This document shows positions 23,701 to 39,488 of a DNA stretch of 64,000 nt, piece by piece. Source of the DNA: Hypomesus transpacificus (taxonomy: Eukaryota > Chordata > Actinopteri > Osmeriformes > Osmeridae). A model generated the notes under the pieces. It searched no databases and was not told the DNA's origin. It worked only from the letters and a program-made list of their open reading frames with translations. The position numbers were made by a program, and so were the translations under genes. Within the stretch, counting starts at the first letter, position 1. Every line of letters begins with the position of its first letter. The stretch is taken from positions 8,193,376 through 8,257,375 of the forward strand of contig NC_061063.1 in the NCBI RefSeq assembly GCF_021917145.1. The letters are read 5' to 3'.

Positions 23701-25885
23701 CTTCATATCACGTCTCGGGGTTCAAAGATGTGCGCATCCAGCCTGGGAAACACGGGTCAGTTGGAGCAGGAACTCACGCAGGACACTGGAGAGCTGGTCC
23801 AGCAGGTTGTTCTCGTACACGGCCCTCTCCTGCCAGATAGACAGGACCCGGCCCAGCTGCTTCTTACACCCCTCCTCCCCGTCCCTACAGCCAGCCACAG
23901 AGGAGAGCAGCCACACACACTTAGCATCAACAGGCTCATTAGGCTCCGGCAGACAAGGACAGAAGAGGAGTTTAGTTTCCATCGGAATTTGTCTGTTAAT
24001 ATAATAATAATAATACATCTAAATCATTAACATCATTGAGTTCAGAGATGTCCTTCCTTTACCTGGACACATGTTTGAAGGCGTCAACGATGACGGGAGC
24101 GAAGTCATGGGTGAACTCTGGTCCTTTCCTCTTGCTATTCTGGATGACGTCATTGGCCAGGTAAAGAAAGGTCAGCTTCCGCGACACCTTGGCTGCAAAC
24201 AAAGACAAGGCTCAGTAAGAGACGGCATGAGACTGTCTCATGCCACTTGTTCTGCATCCAATATCAACACACAGTCCATTCACCCCCTTAAAGACTTATG
24301 AATAATGCAGGGGAGCTGGGTGTAAACTGTACATTGCCATTCTGCATGAACTTGTCTTCTATTCAAATCTCCACGAGCACAGTGCTCAATTCTTAAAAGC
24401 GGTGTGGAACTGGGAAACAGAGCCTAACAAATGCATCAAGAGGTGTCTGTCCTACATTAACTAACTAGGAGGTTTTCAGCAATAAAATCAGGATAAGGTT
24501 TATTACACTAAACCACTCATCATTAGCATGTAGCTAAAAGCAGATGTTTCAGCCACAGTGTGCTGTGGTCTCACAACACACACACACGGCAAGCTGTGAC
24601 TCATCCTAGTTACACAGTGTTCCTAGATAACCATTCAACCCCAGTAATCATTCAGTCCTCCTTTCTCTCACAGGTCACTATGGTTACAAACAGCCCTAAT
24701 GATACCAGGCTTGTTTGAGTCCCACCCAGTCTTTGAAAAAGCTTTAGGCCTTGCTGTGTCACTCCATAGAACTTTGATACACACCAAACGTACGTTTCTA
24801 CTTTATATATCCAACGCATACACAACAGAAAGCACAGAACGTTTCACAAAATGAGACCACATGTACCAAGATTCCAAGTGCCCAGAAAAGACTCAGTTCC
24901 CAAAACACAAGGACCTCCTGAGACCCCAATTATGATAATGTACCCAGAGGAAAACATTGCCATCAAAATACAACTACCTGCCAACCAGAGTCTATGTTGA
25001 GCCTCTCTAATTAACAGAAAACAGCACAGGTTGACACTCAGAAAAGCTAATCGCTTTCCAGAGACATAAAAAATGATCTTAAAAAAACACAGCTGCACAG
25101 GTGTTATCAAATTTAAAATAAATGATCTTTACCAAACGTGACATGGCCATTACTAAACTATAAAGATAATGTATAGATACACCAGCTTCCTTAAATTGCT
25201 ATCTACATAACAGCCCTAACTGTCGCCTCGTAATTGTGCTGGCCAAGGTCATGATCAATGTATCGTAGTCACTAATATTAGCTATTATAGATAAATTATT
25301 TGATGGCAACCCTGCGAAAGCCAGCTGTTCTTAACCAGCGATTAACATGGTAGCAAAAATAGCTTGCTAGCTAATCACAATAACCCTTACCACTGCTTGA
25401 CCATATAGAGGCCAAGGTGAGTGATGCAAAATGCAATTTGCGCCATAATGCATACGTCTGAGGATATAGATACATAAATATCCATTTAGCCTATTTTATG
25501 AAAGGTGAAGTCTTAGACTGCAGGTCCATCTGATTTAGGACTAAGAGTTGAGGCCTACACCTGAGTAGGCTATCTAGTAGTAGCACCAAGTTAAGGCTAA
25601 TCATACGTGCTGCGATTCATGGCTAACGTAGGCTAACTAGCTTGTGTTCATAATTCCAAAGCAATTGCTAGCAGTTCATTATTGTTAACAGAAACACATC
25701 AATCATGAATTGGTCAACCATAGCTAGCTCTAACCTTTTTTCAGCTCGTTGAACCAAACGCTGACGATGGTCTTCGAGTGTTTTCTATGATGTATAAGCC
25801 ACAAAGATAATGTTTGAACACTTTGCTGAGAGTTGCTAAGTTCCGATAGTTTCTTCTCTAAAGCAGCTTCAGAAAATGCCGACAT
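20731..25885 (-). CDS. rprd1a: Regulation of nuclear pre-mRNA domain-containing protein 1A
   Basis: RPRD1A binds the phosphorylated C-terminal domain of RNA polymerase II through an N-terminal CID and dimerises through a C-terminal coiled coil. It acts in the nucleus on CTD phosphorylation state. Seven exons: 25735-25885, 24063-24192, 23778-23884, 23558-23652, 23008-23134, 22675-22850, 20731-20883. They total 313 codons, so 312 residues, the length of the human protein. The start reads MSAFSEAALEKKLSELS, which separates it from RPRD1B (MSSFSES). The CID runs through KLTFLYLANDVIQNSKRKGPEF. The coiled coil includes KESGERLSRLVEEACMLLADY. The end reads GDLYNPSD. All splice junctions are GT-AG. 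Residue 51 is split across the first junction (AKVSRKL). No break or truncation is seen. Confidence 0.97.
23460..23518 (+). mobile_element. SINE tail fragment
   Basis: cgcttaggttagtctgctaaatgaatcaaatataaatg resembles the decayed 3' tail of the SINE family seen at 2322-2516. It lies in an rprd1a intron. Confidence 0.4.
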
Positions 25886-26680
25886 ATCGACGAGTTATGT
25901 ATGAAGTAAGCGTGGAGACTGCTCTCCCAAATGATATCTAGCTAGCAAAATACTGGATGATGTATAGCTCTAGTTGTCTGGCTGGCTAGCTAGCTAGCTA
26001 CCTAAACGTAGAGCTGCCTCAAGAAGTGCCTGCCCTCACAGAGCCTTGAAGCTTGGTGGAGCCTGGCTGGACGCTATGCGACAAGCTTCCGCAAGTGCCC
26101 GCTAGTGTTAATATTTGTACATTTTGAAGGAGGGCGGGGATGAATAGTTAAGCACAGGTGACATTTTTACTGTCAGGCACCTTGCATTTGATTCAATATT
26201 TCTATATTAGGCTACTTATTGCAGTTAAAACATTAACAGATTTGGATTAGGGCCATGCTGACGACTGCTTTCATGACGTGCAACATCAAAGTGGCCCGCC
26301 AGGCACCTATGGGATGAATATGTCAGGATTCAAAACCGTATTTTTTTTATTTCAAATTCGTCAATTAAATTCGTCAAATAATTCAAATCCTAAAAAAAAA
26401 CTTTTGAAAGGTCGTAAAGAGTTTTGAAACCGAAAAAACTTTTGGTATAGCGATTTATTTAAAAGGTTTGTATCATTGATGAGTGATGTGAATACTACAC
26501 AACACACTTGTCTTGCTTGTTTCATTGGGGGACTAACACAATTCTTGGTGTTTTTTCTAGCAAAAGTTACAGATACACATTATATAAGGCCGTATTTGAC
26601 CTGATATAATGTGTACCCCCTACCCTAACATGCAAAGGGTCTGTCCTGCCATCATGTGTGTTATTTTTTGTGTTCTTTTG
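25886..26680. promoter_or_regulatory. rprd1a upstream region
   Basis: DNA directly upstream of the rprd1a start codon, containing repeated gctagctagctagc near 25983-26000. No TATA box is evident, as expected for a broadly expressed gene. The assignment rests on position only. Confidence 0.35.
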
Positions 26681-26681
26681 G

Positions 26682-26799
26682 TCAGGCAAGTAGGGTTAAG
26701 TGCCTTGCCAAGGACACAACGTAATTTGGCACAGCCGGGTATCTAACCAACAACCTTCTGATTAATAGCCCGACTCCCTAACCGCTCAGCCATCTGACC
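26682..26799 (-). mobile_element. SINE fragment, head and body
   Basis: Contains ggcaagtagggttaagtgccttgccaaggacacaacg and a decayed tRNA-like head ending in accgctcagccatctga. The 3' tail is missing. Confidence 0.8.
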
Positions 26800-26991
26800 C
26801 TCCATTTGTTCCATTTAAGAGGTGAATTCGAAGGGCAGCAGTTTCAACTCCTCTTCTCTGAGTGCAAGCGCGCTCCCGCGGCCAGGGGATGCAAATCCTG
26901 GACCGGGATAAGTGCCTTGTCACGACACTGGAATTTTTCATATGTGTATCTACATACTAAAGTAGGCTACAATGTTGTGACAACGTTTTTT

Positions 26992-26997
26992 TTTATT
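26992..26997 (-). promoter_or_regulatory. Candidate tmem249 poly(A) signal
   Basis: AATAAA on the minus strand, about 120 nt beyond the tmem249 stop codon. Confidence 0.4.
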
Positions 26998-27115
26998 TGT
27001 ATAAGCTCTACATCCACATTTTCGTGGTAGGCTACTTGTCCTAAAGGAAAGGTCCAAACTTTGACAAAAGGTGTTTTAGCACTTGCTAATCAGAATACAG
27101 TAGAGAGGGGTTTCC

Positions 27116-28295
27116 TTAGACCTTTGGTAATGTTTCAGAAAGTTTGACTTTAGGCCGGTGAACAACTATGTGGCGTTTCGAGATGTCTGCGTAGTCAAAG
27201 TAGTTAAGGTTCAGCTTGTTGGCTATCCTGCGTCCTTGGCACTCTAATAACTGTGAAAAGAAACATAGAAGTTGTTCTGTATCAAACATTCGTGTCATCC
27301 TGATTTAGAAATGTTAACAGTAGAATGTGATGTTTGTGTTTATCGCTATGGCTACTTCATATTTCTCTGAGAAGCCACTGAGCTCCCTTTCTTCAATCTT
27401 GTAACCATTCAGCATCAGCTTGAACATACGTCGCCCTTGTCCTGAAATGAGTCAATGGTATGTGTCATGGTCATAATCTCGAAAAAGGATGGCATTTCTT
27501 CTAGAAAACAACACAATTCACATTGTCAGATAACTTAAATCCAAAGGGTTCAGGAACACCATTAATTGGTAGGCCTAACTGTAGGGTGTCATCATGGTTT
27601 GAGTGACAGTTCAGAGGAATAGAAACTTGCCGCTTTTCTGTGAAATTAGCCGGATATAGATTTGATGCAGAGGGCCACAGTGGCGCAAGTGTTCGTGTAT
27701 GTAGAAACGGTACTCCTTTTTCATATGATCAATCACCAGGCGTCTGCGGAAGGCTCCAGAACTGAGGAGCCACAGAGAGAGGCACAAGGTGAACACAAGG
27801 AAACCTCCATACTTATTGTGGTCCTGAAACAAGAGCAGAAGGCCATTTCCATGTTAAAGTCAAAGTAACTGCATGTGTCAAGTAACAAAACAGGTGAAAC
27901 GTGTTTTGAATAATAGCCCTCACATCAAAATCGATGTTCAGGTACGTGGCAGTTCCAATGATGGAGGCGATCAGCATCAGGGAACCTTTCCAGATGTTCC
28001 CATGGAGATATTCAAGAACAAACACTACAAGACGACGTGTCAAAGCAAAGCCAAGAAATTAGGTCAATATGAAACTTAAGAAAGCACAAAACATATTAGG
28101 GCCTACGATAACAGAACTAGCCTACCATCATATGTATAAATACAAACATCAGATGTGATTTGTCTAAGTGGATGATGTCTTACAGTTTTTCTGCTCCTTG
28201 AATGGATATCTGGGGTTATTCTTAATCCTGTCCGTGACAACTTGCTCATTATCGATGAACTGATGGTCCCATGTACTAAATATCCCTGTAGGCAT
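27116..28295 (-). CDS. tmem249: Transmembrane protein 249
   Basis: Five exons: 28184-28295, 27924-28024, 27631-27823, 27356-27441, 27116-27250. They total 209 codons (208 residues), a little shorter than the human protein. Conserved features are RIKNNPRYPF near the N-terminus, FVLEYLHGNIWKGSL at the start of the first membrane segment (LMLIASIIGTATYL), a second segment (GFLVFTLCLSLWLL), then FRRRLVIDHMKKEY and GPLHQIYIRL. The C-terminal signature is RRIANKLNLNYFDY. The topology is two adjacent membrane helices with cytosolic ends (inference). In mammals TMEM249 has been found as a subunit of the sperm CatSper channel complex. The third intron uses a GC donor (gcaagt), and the donor after exon 4 (gtagcc) is weak. 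The start is the first in-frame ATG of the exon. Confidence 0.93.
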
Positions 28296-29002
28296 GGCGC
28301 TGAAAGACTACTGATAATATCACTTGTTTCAATTTAGCTTGATGGAGGCCATAACAACAGTCCACAGCTGTGATGGTTAAGAGTTTAACACATGAATGTC
28401 ATCTTAAAATATCGATCCAATTTACGGGCTGCTATATGGCTGCCCTTACTCTGGTAAAATTCAAACTGAAATGTACACAATGATTGTCAAGGTAACAAGA
28501 TAATTCTTGTTCCCTAAAAACGTTCCAGACGAAATTGATTCTCTACATGGGGGACATGCGGAGCGATGCAATATAAATCAGCTTTCAGTAAAAAAAAAAA
28601 AAGAAGATAATTTAAAAGGATAGAATGGTTATTGGGGAAGTGGGGAGTTGTAGATCGGTATCCGTGAGTGTGTTGGTTCGTCACACTGTAATGTTAGCTC
28701 GGTGCCGCGGTGCAGGGGGCGTACTGTGCCCTGCCGATTTACCGTTGCACGGTGAGGATCGTTAGCTGCAAAATGAAGATGACTAAAAAAGAATGCCATT
28801 GATTTTTCAATCAGCAATCCACTGCCAGCACCTCAAGTGTATTTGACCAATTTCACTTTGAGCGAATCAGGAATGACTGGAGGACATTTTGTATGTATGA
28901 GGCCTAATCAGTTATTTTCCTTTCAACCCATGAGGTAGCGCAAAGTTGGAACACAGACCTATATATTAAATCAAGAAAAAGCTTAGTATTCTATGAGAAA
29001 CA
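28296..29002. other. Spacer upstream of tmem249
   Basis: Between tmem249 and the probable 3' end of the next gene. No exon or repeat family is seen apart from a short A run near 28590. Confidence 0.5.
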
Positions 29003-29008
29003 TTTATT
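29003..29008 (-). promoter_or_regulatory. Candidate ZFM-2 poly(A) signal
   Basis: AATAAA on the minus strand, about 1 kb past the ZFM-2 stop codon. This implies a long 3' untranslated region. Confidence 0.3.
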
Positions 29009-29995
29009 TGCACAAAAATAAACAGGAGGCAATCAGATATGGCAAAGATTTAGATTTTTTTTCGAGTGGAAACTGATATAACAAGTGGAATTCAGCTTGG
29101 TTCCATCTGTGACTTGGCACACACAACATACACAGATTTGAACTAGTACTGAATTAATATGCTATATTTTTTCGTTGGAAACTCATTTTACGAAACCCAA
29201 ACTGACAGCTGTAGGTTTAGAAAAGAGGCTCGAGAAATCAACAAATAAACAAACCTAAAGATTGTCTCAAGGAGCTTAACATAAGTATTTTAACAGATTG
29301 TCTATTTTAAAAGTACAAATACTTTCTCCCTGCTTTTCAAGCAAAAAAGAACCCCCTCCCCCCAGAATAAACAAGAATTAAGTCTTGTGGTTCAAAATAT
29401 CCAGTCGCCAATCTCAAAACAAGAAGTCTGAATCAGCACAAACCGTATTCATCTTAGACAAACCGTAACTTTGTAAATAAATCGAGCCATTTAATAACAT
29501 TAATGGTAGGATATGTGTTTGGATAAAACGGGTAAACAGATAAACGAATGAATTGACATGACATTTCTCCAACAATTACAAAACACATTTTGGTTTTCGT
29601 AAATACTTTTAGGATCCAATTATCCTTTTGTGTAAAGCAAAACATATTTCAGAAAAAGTAAATCTGTAAACATAAAAAAAAAAGGTGTTCATCCATCATT
29701 CTGCATCTTCTCTTTATATCATGTGCAGACTAAAGATGATCATCTGTTGATGAAGTCAGTCAAAGAAATTAAATGACAACACAACTAATGTTAAAACACA
29801 ACAAAAGAACATGTTATAAGGACCTGTTGATTGCAGGAACTCACAAAGATTCCTGAGAGCATCCCTACTATACCCAAGGTCCAGACTGGGTTTCCAAGCC
29901 CCTGGGTCTGTACTAAAGTAAGGCCTGTGATCATGCTGGTGATGCCCTGTGATGGGATGTATTCCTGGGGCTGTGTGGTTCTGCTGGGGAGGCCG

Positions 29996-34956
<4,961 letters not shown>

Positions 34957-36277
34957 GATGTTACTACCTGCTACTGCTACTAAGAATTTTCAAAGAAATG
35001 GGGACTGAAAGACTGCTTTAAATAAATCAAATTAAAGATTAGTTCAGACAGCATCAAGACTCACATACTGCAGTGACTTAAGAAAGGTAGCAGCAAAAGT
35101 TTCGGGCACAGACTTGGTGTTCAGTAGCTAGTAGCTAAACCTTGATCATCTTCAAGCAAGCCTACCATGTAATTCGTAGAGGAGACAGTCAGATTCACAT
35201 GGCAGTGGAGATCCAGGTGGCGCAAATAACATGAGAAAACATTCCTTTCGCGAAATACCGTAGTCTAGCTATAGCGTTGGTAGCTCTAACAACACTCAAC
35301 GGAACATGAAATCGTTTCCCAAGTGTTCCTTTTTAAAGAACAACCCAACCTCTTCTCTGTTGTTAGTTCCCACACATTCTGCTCCTAAACCAACCCGTCC
35401 TTCCCCCAAAACAGATTCCAAGTTTTTCCCAACGCTAGTACTGACACAACGTAAACTTGGCTAGCTAGCTAGTAGCACTAGTTATTATGTACCACGTTTC
35501 GTAGCAAAGTCTACAGCGTTTGATGTCAAAGTAATGCTCATTTATAAAGTTTTGCGTTTTACTAGACTATCTGAGCTACATTCAAATAAACGTATCAGAC
35601 ACCCAAGTCTTATTCATACAGCAGTATCATATTGAAGTCAATGCAAATAGCTACATACCCCCGGGCTCAACAATTGACTCCACTCGGGACCAGAAGTACT
35701 AGTAGCAGTAGCTCGTACCGTCATGAAAGTCAGACTCAAAGTGGTTAGAATATTCAACAGGTTTGCAGTTTGGGGCAGTGGCAGGCGGGGAAAAAATAAA
35801 CCACACCACTTCGATACGCTATCAAAATGGCTGGTAGGTGGCTTGATTGTCGATATTTTGTCTCAAGGAAGTAAGTTTCACTCCCACTTCAGTCGACAAC
35901 AGCTGCACTCACCCAGACGTGTGAATCTTCACACGGGGGTAGCCGCCGTTAGGTCTGGATTTGATTATTTCATCAGCGGGCCTTCAGCAGTCAGTTTATG
36001 TGTAATCACGGCATCAGTTTATCAGAAATGTGAAACCTTATTGGTATGTAGTATAGGCTACGTACTGTGCTCTGGGATTAAGGTCCTTACTTTTCCAAGA
36101 ATGCCAATTGCGCTGTCTCCCGTTACATCCTATTCTGTGGGCCTTCTGTACCATTGAGTACCACGCTGCAAACTTTTTTTGTTGTTGACATGAATCAAAG
36201 TGCAGCTTATGTCCTTGGAAGAAGGCAACGTGGAGGCACATTCTCACAGTTTAAACAGGTCTTTAAGGACACATTTC
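34957..36277. promoter_or_regulatory. ZFM-2 upstream region / spacer to ZFM-3
   Basis: Lies between the ZFM-2 start codon and the probable 3' end of ZFM-3. A non-coding first exon of ZFM-2 may lie in 35-35.8 kb. The 144-codon plus-strand frame at 35723-36157 has no motif or splice support and is not annotated as a gene. Confidence 0.3.
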
Positions 36278-36283
36278 TTTATT
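36278..36283 (-). promoter_or_regulatory. Candidate ZFM-3 poly(A) signal
   Basis: AATAAA on the minus strand, about 330 nt beyond the ZFM-3 stop codon. Confidence 0.4.
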
Positions 36284-36610
36284 GTAGATACAAAAACAAT
36301 AGTTTTCATTCAACGAATAACAGTCAAATGATTAACCCCCAACACATTTTCCATTCAACGTTTTTCATAACATTTTAACAATACCTGATAACGTTGTGAT
36401 AAAAACGCATGGCTTCTTCCCAAAGAAAAGTACAAAAGTAAAAAAGTGGCCCTTTTATCATCAACCATTCAGTTTCATAGTTAACAATATAACTGCTATT
36501 AACACACTATTTGTGGTGAAATGGAGCATGTGCTGAGTCCAACTAAACGTTTACATTTCAATACTCTTGTTTTGCGATAGTAGTTTCATATGTGCTTGGT
36601 GCTTCTTTCC

Positions 36611-39488
36611 CTAAAGAAGGTCGCCGGGGTTGAGGTAGTCCAGCTGGCTGCAGTCAGTGTCTCTTCTGGAACAAACCACAAGTGGAATAAGCACACGATT
36701 ACAGAAACTTACACACATGATAAGAAAACACTGTGAAGAAAGAGACGACCACATATCAGTCCTGGAATAAAAAATGCATGCAGAGCTATTGTCATTTACA
36801 CCAGCAGGCTGAATAGAGAAAATGATGTAGTCAGAAAAGAATGAGATAACAGTCAGAAATCCCAAGTGTCAGAGCCCATCTTTATAAGAGAAACATTCCA
36901 TAACCTGCCCGGTGCAAGAGGAAAAATCACAGCCATATAATAAACCTGGAACAGTATTTTTCATATCACATTAGTCAAGCACTCAGGGAGTCTAAACTTG
37001 ACCACCGTTGTAGTTGTATATACTGTACAGAATAATTTAAAAGGACACCTTTTGCTGATTTCTGATCATGTGAAAATTGTGGGACCACTTTTGCTGCCTC
37101 TTCACATGAGATGCAGTTGGTCTGTTTTACGTTGTTGGTGATAAATGTGCAAAAGTAGTAACCTTTTCATGAACTTTCACAAAACATGTATTGGATTAAG
37201 TTACACAGGTTTACACACTTACCCTTGCATAAGTTAAGTTTGTCCAAAAATTCAGTAATTTATCTGGATCCTGGGGGAAATATTTATACAATTAAATTGT
37301 TTTAAGCCCAAATTTAAATTATTCAGCATAATTCTTTAAGCACCATGCATGAAGCCATTTCCCTTAAATATGTCTAAGTATTATCCTTGGTGTGGAACTA
37401 ATGATGGGGTTACGTGAACGCCACCTATACCTTCTGTGTGTCTGAGTATAAAACAATAGTGCATCATTTTCATCACACTTACACTGGAGCAAACCACTTC
37501 AGAGCTCATCCCCGAGGTCACAGCCGACGTCCTGTGGACACAATCACAAAGTGTGAGGCCACAACGCTGGGAAATAATGAACTTATTTTTAAAACGTCCA
37601 TTTTAAAAACAACATTTAGTCACTGTGAAGGTGAGTAAGGAGATGGTATTAGTCTAGCAGTGTTTTTGGTGTGATATGGTAAAGAAGCCTCATCTGTAAC
37701 AATAGTTCCCATAGAAGAGATACCAAAAGCATTGGTGATATTGGGAGGGAACTTAGCAATATTACTTAGGACAGCGTCAATGCTGGCAGTGGGAGGAATG
37801 TTAGCTTTGGCGGAGGGTTCAGAAGAGGTGTCATTGGTTAACCACTATGTTGCATAATTTCCACCATCTCCATACGTGAGTTAGTTAGTTAGCTTCGATT
37901 CTAGAGCACTCTCTCCACCAGTACCTGTATGCATCTGTGTCAGACTCCGAGCCAGTCCTGTTGGTGGTGACATCTCTCAGCTCTCGTGCCACTGGTGCCG
38001 ATAACGGTGGGTAGAAGCTGCCACCGTAACTCAACGTGGAGCCTCCTCCCGTCTCAAAAGAACCCTGCTCACGATAGCCTCCTCTGGGGGAGACTACACC
38101 AGAATAGTGCCCACCATGGAAAACACTCATAGGGGAGAGAAGTCCAGGGTAGGGTGATACGAGGTGGCCCTCCATCGGCTGTGTTTCCATGAGCTCTGGA
38201 TGTGTTGGAGGGTTGTGGTCAGCGATCAAGGGGACAACACTGGCAATCCCACGGTAGCTAGCATCAGCGTAGCTAATCAACGGTTGGTCATAACAGGGTT
38301 TGGAGTTACTGAGATTTGGGGGGTTGGGAGGAAACACTCTGTCCTCATAGTTCCACAGGTCTACATGATCTGACATGTTTTCTGCAAGCATGGGATGATC
38401 CGGCATTGTGTAGACACGCTGACCCATTGTCTCTCTGTCAATAATTTCAGCGCCAAGTGTACCTCTTGGTTGTGGTTCCAGCTGCATATTCTTTGTCTTA
38501 CTTTCCCTACTCCCAACTTCCACGTAGTTATTTGGGCTGGCTGAGGTGGTAGCCTGGGGTATGATACCATTCTTCCTTAAGGACAGAACTAAATCTACAA
38601 ATTTCTGGCAGTCTTCCTTGGAATACTGTTTTATGAGGCTATCAGGAGAAGTCGGGACTGTGGTAGAGTCAGGACACGAGGCGGATCTAGCTAGGTTTAA
38701 GGTGGCCTGATTTGATTTCCCCAAGGGGAGATCTTGGAGGTGGGTCGTCTGGGAGGCGTTTATCGTCACAGAAGTGGTTGGGTTGCTGGAGTGGCCAAAT
38801 GGGTGTCCGAAGGTTTTGCTGGTCGAGTCACTTGGAAGTTCTGAGGATGTTAAAAGTCGTTCAATGGCTTGCTCATGTTGCAGTCTCTTAGGTGAACTGG
38901 GAGAGTGTTTGTGTGCATTTTTCTGTGAGCCTATAGCCATGTCAGAATGTGAGTGATGTTGACCCTGGGCATTTGGTATTTGAGAATGTTTACCTTTTAT
39001 GGCATCTGTGTGTGATTGCTTTCTCAACCATTTTAGGGGCAGCTTGTAGCAGGCTTTGTGTGAGGTGTCAGAGTCTATGCAGGGATCATTACTAGAGAGC
39101 CCTGTTGTCGCTGGGGCAGTTGAACCCTTCTCCATCGGCTCATGGGAGCTTTTATCCATGGATAAAACTGTTGTAATGTCTCTGGGATTTGGATGGTCGG
39201 TGAATGGGACGATGTTTGATTCACTTTCCCTGATGGAGACGGTTGTATGGGACTTGATTTGTGTGTCTGTCTTGGTGGGTTTGTGTGAAGAGTTCAGGGG
39301 GGTGTGGGAGGATCTGCAGGTGGATTTTCCCTGGATAGGTTGGGGGAACGCTAAGGCATCTCTGCAGGGGACCGTGTCAGGAACATTGCCCTTCACAGCA
39401 GACTCTGTGTCTGACACCTTCAGCCTTTTCCTTTCCAGAGCCGTGACCCTAGAGTCTTCAGAACACCTCTTTCCTTTCTGTCTGACCT
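36611..39488 (-). other. ZFM-3 C-terminal exons, two possible endings
   Basis: The large exon 37925-39488 starts EVRQKGKRCSED, includes a basic ERKRLKVSD and the hydrophobic stretch CQKFVDLVLSLRKNG, and ends phase 2 at SDTDAY. Two later segments have good borders: 37483-37531 and 37223-37270 (DPDKLLNFWTNLTYAR). If both are used, the last exon 36611-36665 is read in a frame that stops after KRH (stop at 36654-36656). If both are skipped, the last exon reads RDTDCSQLDYLNPGDLL and stops at 36611-36613. Sequence alone does not decide. Confidence 0.6.

Noticed and set aside
35723..36157. 144-codon plus-strand frame
   Set aside because: No motif, no splice support and no codon pattern like the neighbouring genes. 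It overlaps the spacer between ZFM-3 and ZFM-2.
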